The position numbers and the translations under genes were made by a program. 64,000 nt of DNA, taken from contig CANLVN010000003.1 of NCBI GenBank assembly GCA_947494705.1, forward strand, positions 248,001 to 312,000. Reading direction: 5' to 3'. This document shows, one piece after another, positions 26,822 through 36,282 of this stretch (its first letter is position 1; the number at the start of each line of letters is the position of its first letter). The stretch is from an uncultured Erythrobacter sp. (lineage in GTDB: Bacteria; Pseudomonadota; Alphaproteobacteria; Sphingomonadales; Sphingomonadaceae). Below the pieces are notes generated by a model. That model had not been told where the DNA came from, ran no database searches, and worked only from the letters and a program-made list of their open reading frames with translations.

Positions 26822-28474
26822 TCATCCCCCGGTGCGTGCCGATGCCGCAATCGAGTTGAGTTCGAGAAACTCCTGCCGCCAGAAATCGCTCTGGCGCCCG
26901 GCCAGTTCCCCGATATCGGCATGGCTGAAGCCCATCATCAATTCGTCGCCGCGCAGGAGCTGGCCGAAGGCGGCAACCGCAGCAGCAAAGGCGAAGTCGC
27001 CGCGCGGGGCCTGGGCCGAATGCAACGTTTCGCTGCGGACCACGGTGTCGATCAGCTTCGAGGTTTCGCCGTCAGGCATCTTGTAACGCAGCTTCACATG
27101 CGCGGCCTCTGCCATGCGACGGGTGGCTTCGCTGTCCGGCTCGTCTTCATAGCGGCGCGGGGCGATCCAGCCCTTGGTACCCGTGGGCACGATCTCGTAG
27201 ATCGCCGTCACCTGGTGCCCTGCGCCGATATCGCCTGCATCTACCGCGTCGTTGTCGAAGTCTTCCTCACGCAGCGCGCGGTTCTCGTAGCCTACGAGGC
27301 GATACTGGCTGACCACCGCCGGGTTGAACTCGACCTGGATCTTTACGTCCTTGGCAATGGTGAACAGGGTCGAGGACATCTCGTCGCCCAGCACCTTCTT
27401 CGCTTCCAGGGCGCTGTCGATATAGGCGTAATTGCCGTTCCCGTGATTGGCGATCTGCTCCATCATCGCCTCGTTGTAGTTGCCTTGGCCGAAACCGAGC
27501 GTGGTGAGCGTGATGCCGCGATCGCGGTTTTTCTCGATCATCTCGATCAGCGCGTCGCGGTCTGACACGCCGACGTTGAAATCGCCATCTGTCGCAAGGA
27601 TCACGCGGTTTACGCCGCCCTCGATGAAGTTGTCCTGGGCGATGTTGTAGGCAAGCTGGATACCCGCTCCTCCGGCGGTCGAGCCGCCTGCGGAGAGGTC
27701 GTCCAATGCGCGGCGGATGGCGCGGGTGTCGTTGGTGGGTTCAAGCACGAGGCCCGCTGCGCCCGCATAGACGACGATGGAAACACGGTCCTGTTCGGTC
27801 AACTCGCCTGCGAGGCCGCTCAGCGCGGTCTTGACCAGCGGGAGCTTGTCGGGGCGGCCCATCGATCCCGACACGTCCATCAGGAAGACGAGGTTCGTGG
27901 CCGGACGCTCATCGCGAGCGATGTCATAGCCGCGAAGGCCGATGCGCATGAGATAGGTGTTCGGGTTCCACGGGCTGGACGCGACATCGGTGGTGACGCT
28001 GAACGGCACCTCGCGGCCGGTCGGGCGGTCGTAATCGTAGCGGAAATAGTTGATCATTTCCTCGGTCCGCACCGCATCGCGCGGCGGGGTGCTGCCCTGA
28101 CGCAGGAAGCGGCGGGTGTTTGCGTATGCCCCGGTGTCGACATCGACGCTGAAGGTGGAGACCGGCTCGGCACTGGTCAGCTTGACTGGTGAGACTTCCT
28201 CCCCGTTATAGCGCTCGCGCCCCGGATCGGTGGGGACGACGACCGGGGGGACGTAGCTGGGCGAGGGCGAGGCAAAGCGCGCAACGCTCATCTCGGAACT
28301 TGTGCTGGGTGAGACCGGCGGCGGGGGAGGGGGAGGAGGTGGCGGCGGCGGAGGTGGAGCGTTGGTCGCGGTGCCAGCATCGCTGCCCGTGACGACGATC
28401 TGTTCGTCCTGTTGCGCGCATCCGGCGATGGCCAGACCCAGAACGAACACTCCCGTCAGCTTCACGATACGCAT
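26822..28474 (-). CDS. VWA-domain lipoprotein (YfbK-like, with VWF_N and DUF3520 parts)
   Basis: 550 aa. The N-terminal lipobox AIAGC makes it a lipoprotein. A 14-proline run precedes the VWF-associated N-terminal region (~95-180, FSVDVDTGAYANTRRFL, EEMINYF). The von Willebrand A domain (~190-370) has an intact MIDAS motif, DVSGSMG, with the later T and D in LATDGDFN. The C-terminal part (YKMPDGETSKLIDT, FAFAAAVAAFGQLLRG) matches DUF3520. It probably mediates metal-dependent protein contacts at the envelope. No MoxR ATPase is adjacent. Confidence 0.92.
   Translation of the reverse strand: MRIVKLTGVFVLGLAIAGCAQQDEQIVVTGSDAGTATNAPPPPPPPPPPPPPPVSPSTSSEMSVARFASPSPSYVPPVVVPTDPGRERYNGEEVSPVKLTSAEPVSTFSVDVDTGAYANTRRFLRQGSTPPRDAVRTEEMINYFRYDYDRPTGREVPFSVTTDVASSPWNPNTYLMRIGLRGYDIARDERPATNLVFLMDVSGSMGRPDKLPLVKTALSGLAGELTEQDRVSIVVYAGAAGLVLEPTNDTRAIRRALDDLSAGGSTAGGAGIQLAYNIAQDNFIEGGVNRVILATDGDFNVGVSDRDALIEMIEKNRDRGITLTTLGFGQGNYNEAMMEQIANHGNGNYAYIDSALEAKKVLGDEMSSTLFTIAKDVKIQVEFNPAVVSQYRLVGYENRALREEDFDNDAVDAGDIGAGHQVTAIYEIVPTGTKGWIAPRRYEDEPDSEATRRMAEAAHVKLRYKMPDGETSKLIDTVVRSETLHSAQAPRGDFAFAAAVAAFGQLLRGDELMMGFSHADIGELAGRQSDFWRQEFLELNSIAASARTGG
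28316..28357 (-). repeat. 14-proline codon run in the VWA lipoprotein
   Basis: Fourteen consecutive proline codons using all four synonymous forms (CCA, CCT, CCG, CCC). Mixed codons argue for a selected protein feature rather than recent slippage. Such runs stall ribosomes without elongation factor P. Confidence 0.9.
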
Positions 28475-28591
28475 GGTATTTTCCCCGCAATTGAACCCAC
28501 TCCCGAAAGTCGTGGGCAGCCGGTGAATAGCGACTGAATGTGCTGTAGCGGCGGTGAAATGACGCGGTGCAGAAGCTTGGAAAGCGCCGGT

Positions 28592-30193
28592 TTAGCGCGC
28601 GTCGTGAGGCTCTTGCTCTTCGGCAGCCGGGACCACATTCTTGCGAAACAGCACCTTGTCCGCCTCGTCGAAGCCGCGATGCCAGATCACGAAGAGATAC
28701 ACCGCCAGGATCACCGGTCCACCGATGGCGAGCTCGACCCATTCGGGCGTGAACTCGGTAAAGACGAAGCCCACCACAACCGCAGGCGCGGCGGCAAGGA
28801 CGAGCGCCCCGCGCCAGTTCGATACCGGAGCCTTGAGCAAGGTCTTGAGCACCAGCGACTTGACCACGCTCGACAGGGCCAGCGCCACGAACAGCGCGAG
28901 CGCAGCGCCGCCAGCCTGGAACCCTTCGCCGAGGCCATAGGCCTGGGCAAGGAAGATGAACCCGACGGTCAGCACGCCCTGCAAAGTGATGACCCCGACC
29001 GAGATCGCAAGATTGCGCTTTCTCGCGATGTAGACGAGCACCGCTTCGGACACGACTGCCATCGACGCGACGACCTCGGCGGCCAGCAAGATCGCCAGCG
29101 CGCCGGTCCCGCCGACGATCGCAGGGCCGCCTAGGCCCATCACCGCTTCACCCGGTATCCCCAGCATCAGCGCGATGCCCAGTTGCAGGGCGATGATCCA
29201 GAATCCCACCTGCCGCACCTGTGCCGCGATGGCGTCCATGTTGCCGCTTTTCAGGTTCTTGGTGATGACCGGCGAAAGGATCGGCTCGAAACTGGTCTTG
29301 AGCTTCTGCGGCAGGCTGACGACTTCCTTCGCAAACCAGTAGATGCCCACGGTCGCCGCCGAGGTTGCCTGGCCGAGCAGGAACACGTCGAGCAGCCGGG
29401 TGCCGCGTTCGATCACATCGGCGCCGATGAGAGGCAACGCCCGCCATATCATACGGGACAGATATCGAGGGCGGGGTCGCCAGCCCCGAGGCAGGCCATA
29501 GGTGCGCAGGAACGACCATGCGGCGGTCACCAGCGCGGCATAGATCGAGCCGATAAAGGCCAGCGCGATCCCGCCACTCGCCAAGGCGGGCAGGAAGAAC
29601 AGCCCGCCGACGAGAATCGACTTGGTCCACGGCTCGACCACCGCACGGGCGCGCACCGTCGTGGCGATGTCGTATTTGTAGGCCTGCGCGGCGAGAAGAA
29701 TCTCGGTCAGCGCAAAGGCCGGGATCGCTGCGATCATCCACATGTCGAATTCGGAATTCGTTCCGCTCGGGAATATGACGACCGGGAAAATCACCAGCAG
29801 CGCGCAGACCACGATCGACACAGCCACCGAGGCGAGCATCCCGTCGAAGACCAGATTGACCTTGCGCCGGGTCGCTTCGGGCCCTTCCTCCTCCGCGCCT
29901 TCGGTCAGGCGCTGTGCCAGCCCACGTTTCTCGCCAAGGGCGCAAACCAGCGCGAAAATTTCGATCACCACGAATGCGGCGGCGAAACGGCCCATTTCAT
30001 CGACGCCATAGAGGCGGAAGCCGATGAACAGGAACGGGATGCCACCGAGCAGTCGCAGCACGAAACCCAGAGTATTGGTACGCCCGCCCTTGGCAAGCGT
30101 CGCCATGTCGTCGCTCTCAAGATCGCCGGGTGCGGCGCCCGAAGCGGGCTGCGGCTGGTCGGCCGGGGGATTCTTGCTTGGCGGGATACTCAT
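28592..30193 (-). CDS. Oligosaccharide flippase-like (Wzx/MOP-type) membrane protein
   Basis: 533 aa from the ATG at 30193, with about 12-14 predicted membrane helices (for example GFVLRLLGGIPFLFIGFRLYG and IIALQLGIALMLGIP). The helical pattern and strings such as IYWFAKEVVSLPQKLKTSFEPILSPVI are typical of polysaccharide exporters of the MOP superfamily. It probably flips a lipid-linked sugar across the inner membrane. It follows gpsA by 13 bases in the tsaD-gpsA operon. No glycosyltransferases are nearby, so the substrate cannot be inferred. Confidence 0.8.
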   Translation of the reverse strand: MSIPPSKNPPADQPQPASGAAPGDLESDDMATLAKGGRTNTLGFVLRLLGGIPFLFIGFRLYGVDEMGRFAAAFVVIEIFALVCALGEKRGLAQRLTEGAEEEGPEATRRKVNLVFDGMLASVAVSIVVCALLVIFPVVIFPSGTNSEFDMWMIAAIPAFALTEILLAAQAYKYDIATTVRARAVVEPWTKSILVGGLFFLPALASGGIALAFIGSIYAALVTAAWSFLRTYGLPRGWRPRPRYLSRMIWRALPLIGADVIERGTRLLDVFLLGQATSAATVGIYWFAKEVVSLPQKLKTSFEPILSPVITKNLKSGNMDAIAAQVRQVGFWIIALQLGIALMLGIPGEAVMGLGGPAIVGGTGALAILLAAEVVASMAVVSEAVLVYIARKRNLAISVGVITLQGVLTVGFIFLAQAYGLGEGFQAGGAALALFVALALSSVVKSLVLKTLLKAPVSNWRGALVLAAAPAVVVGFVFTEFTPEWVELAIGGPVILAVYLFVIWHRGFDEADKVLFRKNVVPAAEEQEPHDAR

Positions 30194-30206
30194 GGAGCGA
30201 GGGCGC

Positions 30207-31187
30207 TTACTCGGCCTTGAGCGGACGGGCCAGCAATTGTGCAACCACCTCGCGTGGAGCTGCCCCGTCAAGTATCGCGTTGACGCTGTCGACGATCGGC
30301 ATGGCCAGCCCGCGCTCCTGCGCAAGCTGCGCCAGCACCGGTGCGGTGGAAGCCCCTTCGGCAACGGTTTTGCGGTCGGCCATCAATTCTTGCGCGCTCT
30401 TGCCTTCTCCCAGCGCCTTGCCGAGCGAGAAATTGCGGCTGGAGGTCGAAGTGCAGGTCAGCACCAGATCGCCCAGGCCGCACAGGCCCGCGAGCGTTTC
30501 TGCCCTTGCGCCCATGTCCTCGCCAAAGCGCAGCATCTCGGCATAGCCCCGCGCGATCAGCGCGGCGCGCGCATTCTGTCCCAGAGCCAGCCCGTCGACC
30601 ACGCCGCAGGCTATGGCGAGGACGTTCTTGATTGACCCGCCGATCTCTGCGCCTGTCACGTCATCGGAGTAATAGGGGCGGAAAGTCCGGCGGGCGATAG
30701 CGGGGGAAAGCCGCTCCCACTGCTCCTGCCCGCCTTCGCAGGCGAGGGTGACCGCGGTGGGCAGTCCGTCGGCGACTTCATGGGCAAAGGTTGGGCCGGA
30801 CAGGACCGCGATTGCGCTGCCGGGACATGCAGCGCGCGCGACGTCGTTCATCAGCCGCCCACTGCCCGCCTCGATCCCCTTGGAACACAAAACGAGGTCG
30901 CGAGGGGCTTTGCCAACTCCTTCGAGCGTCTGGCCGAGCACTTGGGCCGGCGTAACCACGAGAACGACGTCGATCTCGGCAAAGTCGGCAAGATTGCCCG
31001 TCGCGCGGATCGTGTCGGAAAGGTCGGCGCTTGGAAGATAGAGCGGATTTCGCCTCTGCGAGTTGATCGTCTCGACGACCTCCGGCTCGTAAGCCCACAG
31101 CAGAATATCGCGCCCGTCGCTCGCGCACACCTGGGCCAGCGCGGTGCCCCACGCTCCTGCTCCGATTACACCGATTGTCTGCTTCAT
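30207..31187 (-). CDS. gpsA: NAD(P)-dependent glycerol-3-phosphate dehydrogenase
   Basis: 326 aa from the ATG at 31187, which overlaps the tsaD stop as ATGA. It reduces dihydroxyacetone phosphate to glycerol-3-phosphate for phospholipid synthesis. The N-terminus [15 protein letters not shown] is the Rossmann motif; [17 protein letters not shown], the catalytic Lys in [18 protein letters not shown], and [16 protein letters not shown] are diagnostic. It is cytoplasmic. Confidence 0.97.
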   Translation of the reverse strand: MKQTIGVIGAGAWGTALAQVCASDGRDILLWAYEPEVVETINSQRRNPLYLPSADLSDTIRATGNLADFAEIDVVLVVTPAQVLGQTLEGVGKAPRDLVLCSKGIEAGSGRLMNDVARAACPGSAIAVLSGPTFAHEVADGLPTAVTLACEGGQEQWERLSPAIARRTFRPYYSDDVTGAEIGGSIKNVLAIACGVVDGLALGQNARAALIARGYAEMLRFGEDMGARAETLAGLCGLGDLVLTCTSTSSRNFSLGKALGEGKSAQELMADRKTVAEGASTAPVLAQLAQERGLAMPIVDSVNAILDGAAPREVVAQLLARPLKAE

Positions 31188-32239
31188 GCCTTTACTCCAG
31201 CACCCCGCACCGCTTCGGCTTGAGGGTCTAGCGGCCAGCGCGGGCGCGCTTTCAGGTCGAGCGGGTCTCCCGCGAAATCGGGCTCCTGCTCGAGCCGCTC
31301 GCACCCCGCCCATGCGATCATTGCGGCGTTGTCGGTACACAATTTGAGCGGTGGGGCGACAAAGCGCATGCCGTGGCTGGCGGCGAGGCTTTCGAGCGCA
31401 GACCGGACCGACTGGTTCGCGGCAACCCCGCCTGCAACGACAAGCGCGGGCAGGGGACCATGTTCGCGCAAGGCCTTCTCGAGGCGGTCGGTTATGCAAT
31501 CGATGGCCGCCTGCTGGAAACTGGCGGCAATGTCGGCGCGCTCGTGCTCGCCGCTCTCGAAAGCGCGCAGAACCGCGCTCTTGAGACCCGCAAAGGAGAA
31601 ATGCGGTTCTTTCGACCCTTTCAACGGGCGGGGCAGGGAAACGGCTTTCGCATCACCTTCCAGCGCGAGACGCTCGACCGCCGGGCCGCCGGGATATCCA
31701 AGCCCAAGGATCTTGGCAGTCTTGTCGAAGGCTTCACCCAGCGCATCGTCGATAGTGGTCGCAAGGCGGCGATAAGTTCCGACCCCCTCGACCGCGAGGA
31801 TCTGGCAATGCCCGCCGGAAACGAGCAGCAGCAAATAGGGAAAGCCAAGCTCACTATCGGCAAGGCGAGGGGAAAGCGCGTGCCCTTCGAGATGGTTCAC
31901 CGCGACCAGCGGCTTGCCAGAAGCCATCGCCAGCGCCTTGCCGCTCACCAATCCGACCATCACCCCGCCGATCAGCCCCGGCCCGGCTGTCGCAGCGATT
32001 GCGTCGACGTTATCCAGCGAAAGCCCCGCATCCTCCATCACCGCCTCGATCATGGGTGCCAGCCGTTCGGCATGGGCGCGGGCGGCAATTTCGGGGACAA
32101 CGCCGCCATAGGGGGCGTGCTCTGCCTCCTGCGACGCGATCCGCTCGGCCAGCACGCGGCGGTCCGCCGTGACCAGCGCCACGGCGGTCTCGTCGCAACT
32201 GGACTCGATGCCCAAGACAATTTTTGCGGTCTCTCCCAT
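31184..32239 (-). CDS. tsaD: tRNA N6-adenosine threonylcarbamoyltransferase
   Basis: 351 aa. It transfers the threonylcarbamoyl group to A37 of ANN-decoding tRNAs. Diagnostic strings are [15 protein letters not shown], the metal-binding H116/H120 in [28 protein letters not shown] and [13 protein letters not shown]. The gene is divergent from hemC with 56 bases between the starts, so the promoters share that short gap. It leads the tsaD-gpsA-flippase operon. Confidence 0.98.
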   Translation of the reverse strand: MGETAKIVLGIESSCDETAVALVTADRRVLAERIASQEAEHAPYGGVVPEIAARAHAERLAPMIEAVMEDAGLSLDNVDAIAATAGPGLIGGVMVGLVSGKALAMASGKPLVAVNHLEGHALSPRLADSELGFPYLLLLVSGGHCQILAVEGVGTYRRLATTIDDALGEAFDKTAKILGLGYPGGPAVERLALEGDAKAVSLPRPLKGSKEPHFSFAGLKSAVLRAFESGEHERADIAASFQQAAIDCITDRLEKALREHGPLPALVVAGGVAANQSVRSALESLAASHGMRFVAPPLKLCTDNAAMIAWAGCERLEQEPDFAGDPLDLKARPRWPLDPQAEAVRGAGVKA

Positions 32240-32295
32240 CGCGCTTCCATCTAGTCTATGCGCGGGCTAGGGCAAGCGTGACGGAGGGATTTTGC

Positions 32296-33246
32296 ATGAC
32301 GGACACACCGGGAAAACCGGCGCGCCCCGAACCACGGTTGCGTTTGGGTACGCGCAATTCCCCGCTTGCGATGGCACAGGCTTACGAAACGCGCGAACGG
32401 CTATGCGCCGCGCATGGGTGGGCGCAGGACGAGGTCGAACTGGTTCCAGTGGTGGCGAGCGGGGACAAAATTCTCGACCGCCCGCTCGCCGAAATCGGTG
32501 GCAAGGCACTGTGGACCAAAGAACTCGATGCATGGCTGTTCGAAGGGCTGATCGACGTGGCGGTGCATTCGGCGAAGGATGTGGAGACCATCCGTCCCGA
32601 CGCATTCCGCTTCGCCGCTTTCCTGCCGCGCGCCGACCGCCGCGATGCTCTGGTGGGTGCCAAGAGCATCGACGCTATACCTCAGGGTGCGGTCGTCGGG
32701 ACGAGCGCCCCGCGCCGCGCGGCGCAATTGCTGAACCTGAGGCCCGACTGCAAGGTCGTGACCTTTCGCGGTAACGTCGCGACGAGGCTGGGCAAGCTGG
32801 AGGCGGGCGAAGCCGACGTCACATTCCTTGCCGCTGCCGGGCTCGACCGATTGGGCCAGAGTGAAGTTGGCGAACCGCTGGACGAAAGCGCGTGGATTCC
32901 GGCTGCGGCGCAAGGTGTGATCGCGCTCGAATGCCGCGCGGGTGACGAAGCGGCTGGCGCCGCTCTTGCCGCCATCGACCACGCCGCGACCCGCGCCGAA
33001 CTCGAAGCCGAGCGTGCTCTGCTCGCGGAGCTGGGCGGAACCTGCCATTCGCCCGTCGCCGTTCTATGTCGCGGACAAGGCGAAGGCCTGACAATGCGCG
33101 CCGCTTTGTTCAGCCCCGACGGGACTGAGCGTGTCGAGGACGAAACGAGCTTTGCGCCTGGCGACCACACCCCGGTTCGCACGCTCGCCGCCGAGTTGCT
33201 CGCACGCGCCACGCCCGGCATCGCGCCGCATTTCGGGAAAGCATGA
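32296..33246 (+). CDS. hemC: Porphobilinogen deaminase (hydroxymethylbilane synthase)
   Basis: 316 aa from the ATG at 32296, which has ACGGAGGGAT upstream; the in-frame ATG at 32224 would overlap tsaD. It condenses four porphobilinogens in heme synthesis. RLGTRNSPLAMAQA, DKILDRPLAEIGGKALWTKELD, VHSAKDVE and GTSAPRRAAQL are family hallmarks. The dipyrromethane-binding Cys is C250 in GGTCHSPV. It overlaps hemD by four bases (ATGA). Confidence 0.98.
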   Translation: MTDTPGKPARPEPRLRLGTRNSPLAMAQAYETRERLCAAHGWAQDEVELVPVVASGDKILDRPLAEIGGKALWTKELDAWLFEGLIDVAVHSAKDVETIRPDAFRFAAFLPRADRRDALVGAKSIDAIPQGAVVGTSAPRRAAQLLNLRPDCKVVTFRGNVATRLGKLEAGEADVTFLAAAGLDRLGQSEVGEPLDESAWIPAAAQGVIALECRAGDEAAGAALAAIDHAATRAELEAERALLAELGGTCHSPVAVLCRGQGEGLTMRAALFSPDGTERVEDETSFAPGDHTPVRTLAAELLARATPGIAPHFGKA

Positions 33247-33920
33247 CCCGCACCATCCTCGCTGTGCGCCCGCAGCCGGGACTGGCCGCGACGATAGCGG
33301 CGGGTGAGGCGATGGGGTTGACGATCGTGGGCTATCCCCTGTTCGAAATTCGCCCGCGCGCATGGGAATGCCCCAATCCCGACAGCATCGACGCGTTGCT
33401 TGTCGGCAGCGCCAATGCCATTCGCCATGGGGGCGAGGCGCTGAGAGAGATCACCGGCAAGCCGGTCCACGCGGTGGGCCAGGCTACTGCGGACGCGGCG
33501 CGTGAAGCGGGGTTTACCATTGCTTCGACCGGGACAGGAGGCTTGCAAAAGGTCCTCGACAAGATTGAGCCGCCTGCGCGCTGCTTGCGCCTTGCGGGCG
33601 AGGAGCATGTGGTGCTTACCGCGCCCGATGGGGTGACCATCGATACCCGGATTCTATATGAGGCCGCACCGCTGGAACTGCCTGAACCGCTGCGCGCGCT
33701 CGCCGAGCCTGGCCTCGTCACGCTGCTCCATTCCGCCGCAGCCGCGCGCGCGTTCGACCGGGAAACGCGCCGTCTCGCGATGGATCGCAGCCGGATCAGC
33801 CTCGCCGTCATCGGTCCGCGCGTTGCCGAAGCTACTGGGGACGGGTGGCACTCTATCCACGTTTCCCCGACCCCCAGTGATTCCGCCATGTTGGAAATGG
33901 TGCGCGTAGCGTGCATATAG
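33243..33920 (+). CDS. hemD: Uroporphyrinogen-III synthase
   Basis: 225 aa. It cyclises and inverts ring D of hydroxymethylbilane. The sequence is divergent, as usual for this enzyme, but VRPQPGLAATI, VGSANAIRHGG, HAVGQATADAAREAGF and the C-terminal AVIGPRVAEATG pattern fit the family. Its position, overlapping hemC by ATGA, confirms the assignment. Confidence 0.92.
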   Translation: MTRTILAVRPQPGLAATIAAGEAMGLTIVGYPLFEIRPRAWECPNPDSIDALLVGSANAIRHGGEALREITGKPVHAVGQATADAAREAGFTIASTGTGGLQKVLDKIEPPARCLRLAGEEHVVLTAPDGVTIDTRILYEAAPLELPEPLRALAEPGLVTLLHSAAAARAFDRETRRLAMDRSRISLAVIGPRVAEATGDGWHSIHVSPTPSDSAMLEMVRVACI

Positions 33921-33981
33921 GGGGCGCAAGCCCGCACCTGCGACCATCCCGAAAGCGGGCCCGAATGAAAACGGAAGACTG

Positions 33982-34935
33982 ATGGAATCGAAATATGGCA
34001 GCCGCAGGAAGCCCGCGTCGACCGGGCGGTTGTTGCTACTGGCGATCGCCTCTTTCATAATCGGCGGTGCTCTGGTGGGGTACACCGTGTGGTACAATGT
34101 CGGCGGGTCCGAGCCGGAGCAGACGAGCGTGGCCGGAGCGGTGGCGCTCCCTGAGACTACCGCCTCGAACGCGCCTGCGGGCGAGCAGACGCCCGGACCC
34201 GTCGCCGCTTCTCCCAGCCCCATGGCCGAAGCGGTGGCTGCGCTTGAGGATGGCGACACGCAGGGAGCGGCAGAGGCGGTTACACGCGTCGTGGACCAGC
34301 AGGGCGGCATCGACCAGCGCCTGGCCGCCGCCGAACAGCGGCTCGCGCGGCTTGACCTGCAGGCGCAGGCGGCGGCGGGCAACGCCGCACGGGCCGAAGG
34401 GCTGCTGATCGCATTTGCCACGCGCCGCGCGATCGAGCGTGGGGCAGAGCTGGGTTATCTGGCCGACCAGTTGCGGCTGCGCTTTTCCGACCGCTGGCCC
34501 AATGCGGTCAGCACAATTATCTCCTTTGCGCGCGATCCGATCCGCATCGACAACCTCACCGCGCGCCTTGACGGGCTGGGGCCTTCTCTGGTCGAGCGGA
34601 ACGAGGGCATGAGCTGGGAACGGTTCCAGCGCGAGCTTGCGCAGTTGTTCGTGATCCGCCGCGAAAGCACGCCTTCGCCGCAACCCCAGCTGCGCCTCGA
34701 GCGCGCGCGCACCGCCTTGGAGCAAGGGCGCTACCAGAACGCGATCGACGAGATAAAGGCGATGCCGGGCGCGGCCGAGGCGGAAAGCTGGATCGCTGAC
34801 GCTGAGCGCTATCGCGATGCGATGGAAGCGATGGAAGTGATCGAGACCGCCGCCGTTCTCAACCAGAGTGGCCTGCGAGACGGGGCGGGCAATGTGGTGG
34901 GTCAGCCCACGCTCGAAGAGGCGGAGGCGGACTGA
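33982..34935 (+). CDS. Mic60/mitofilin-like membrane protein of the hem operon
   Basis: 317 aa. It has one N-terminal membrane helix (~17-38), a Pro/Ala-rich linker, a short helical region (~80-130, QRLAAAEQRLARLDLQAQA) and a C-terminal helical domain. RRAIERGAELGYLADQLRLRFSD...PNAV and LERARTALEQGRYQNAIDEI resemble the mitofilin C-terminal region. Alphaproteobacterial Mic60 genes are known to sit beside hemC/hemD, which supports the call. Mic60 shapes intracytoplasmic membranes and contacts the outer membrane. HemX-type heme operon proteins look similar, so the name is probable. Confidence 0.75.
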   Translation: MESKYGSRRKPASTGRLLLLAIASFIIGGALVGYTVWYNVGGSEPEQTSVAGAVALPETTASNAPAGEQTPGPVAASPSPMAEAVAALEDGDTQGAAEAVTRVVDQQGGIDQRLAAAEQRLARLDLQAQAAAGNAARAEGLLIAFATRRAIERGAELGYLADQLRLRFSDRWPNAVSTIISFARDPIRIDNLTARLDGLGPSLVERNEGMSWERFQRELAQLFVIRRESTPSPQPQLRLERARTALEQGRYQNAIDEIKAMPGAAEAESWIADAERYRDAMEAMEVIETAAVLNQSGLRDGAGNVVGQPTLEEAEAD

Positions 34936-34957
34936 AAGGCCGAGTTCAGGCTTTCAG
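34932..34957. terminator. Hairpin between convergent gene ends
   Basis: CTGAAAGGCC pairs with GGCTTTCAG (one bulged G). It spans the ends of the Mic60-like and the UbiH-like genes, so it could terminate both strands. No strong T tract follows. Confidence 0.4.
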
Positions 34958-36184
34958 CAATTCGGGGAGGTCCCCGCTCACGCCGCGCGCTTCGTCCATG
35001 AAGAAGGTCTTGAGCGCCGGCACGCGCTGCACGCCTGCCATGCCGAGCCTGCGAACCGCCGAGGCCGCGCCGCCCGGCACGCCGAACAGGCGCGTGAGGC
35101 CATCGGTCGCGAGCGCCACCATGAAACTGTCGAGCCCGCGCCAAATCTCGTATTTGCCAAGCACCTGAGCGTCGCCCGGATCGAGCCCGATCCGCGCTCC
35201 GTCAGCCAGCACTTCGACCAGGGCCCCTACATCGCGCAGCCCAAGATTTAGACCCTGTCCTGCAATCGGGTGGATACCATGCGCCGCATCGCCCACCAGC
35301 GCGAGGCGCGTGTCGGTGATCTTTGCGGTGTGGTGAAAGCCGAGCGGCCAGCTCGAACGCGGGCCCACGCTGGTGACCTCGCCCAGCACGTCGCCCATGC
35401 GCTTTTGCACCTCGGCGATAAAGGCGCGATCGCCCAGCTTCGTAACCGCGCGGCCATCGGCCTCTGACACCGTCCACACCAACGAGGAACGGTGCGTGCC
35501 GTCCGCATCGTCGTTCATTGGCAGGAGGGCGAACGGACCGGCAGGATAGAAGATTTCCCAAGCGACATTGTCGTGCGGTTTGGAATGAGTCAGCCCGCAG
35601 ATCACGGCGCGGTGCTTGTAATCCCACTTGGCGATGGTGATCCCGGCTTCCTCGCGCGTTGGAGAGACGCGCCCTTCGGCGGCGACCATCAGGCGACCTT
35701 TCAACTTGCGCCCGTCCGCCAGCACGGCGGCGACGCCGAATTCGGAGCGCTGGCGATCCGTGATCTCGGCTTTGCTCGCCCAGTTGATGAGCGGTTCGTC
35801 TGCCGCCGCTTCGAAGAGGGCGAGGCGCAGGCGGCGGTTGGGGAACATGCGACCCAGCGTGCCTTCATGCGGCTCGGGCGTAAAGTCGAGCCGTCCGGGC
35901 TTGTTCTGGTCGGTCACCGCGATGCTGGCGATGTCGCAGGCAAACGGTTCGAGGCTCTCGGCAATCCCGATATTGCGGAACAGGTGCCAGCTTGCGGTCG
36001 AGATCGCGGTGGCGCGGTCGTCGAAGCCTTCGGCGGTGAGGTCAGCGGGATCGGCACGGTCGACGACATGGCTCGAAAGCCCTTGTTTGGCCGCTGCCAG
36101 CGCGAGCGTCATACCGACAAGACCTCCGCCCAGGATCAGGAGGTCACGGGTTTCCCCATCTGCGTTGGCTTGTGCTTTGTTCAT
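34946..36184 (-). CDS. FAD-dependent UbiH/UbiF/COQ6-family hydroxylase
   Basis: 412 aa from the ATG at 36184. The FAD site is LLILGGGLVGMTLALAAAKQG at the N-terminus, and the second FAD motif is ALVGDAAHGIHPIAGQGLNLGLRDV (~295-320). Family members hydroxylate the ubiquinone ring at C5, C6 or C1; which position cannot be told from sequence. A longer frame to 36265 has no better start. It stands alone, divergent from the DsbD-like gene. Confidence 0.9.
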   Translation of the reverse strand: MNKAQANADGETRDLLILGGGLVGMTLALAAAKQGLSSHVVDRADPADLTAEGFDDRATAISTASWHLFRNIGIAESLEPFACDIASIAVTDQNKPGRLDFTPEPHEGTLGRMFPNRRLRLALFEAAADEPLINWASKAEITDRQRSEFGVAAVLADGRKLKGRLMVAAEGRVSPTREEAGITIAKWDYKHRAVICGLTHSKPHDNVAWEIFYPAGPFALLPMNDDADGTHRSSLVWTVSEADGRAVTKLGDRAFIAEVQKRMGDVLGEVTSVGPRSSWPLGFHHTAKITDTRLALVGDAAHGIHPIAGQGLNLGLRDVGALVEVLADGARIGLDPGDAQVLGKYEIWRGLDSFMVALATDGLTRLFGVPGGAASAVRRLGMAGVQRVPALKTFFMDEARGVSGDLPELLKA

Positions 36185-36282
36185 GCTGCGCGTGTAGCCC
36201 TTCAACCAGTCTTTGCCGAACCCTATCTGGCCCGCTAGTGCGCTCCTAGATTGACTGACCGACACGAGGCAAGCCAGAGATC

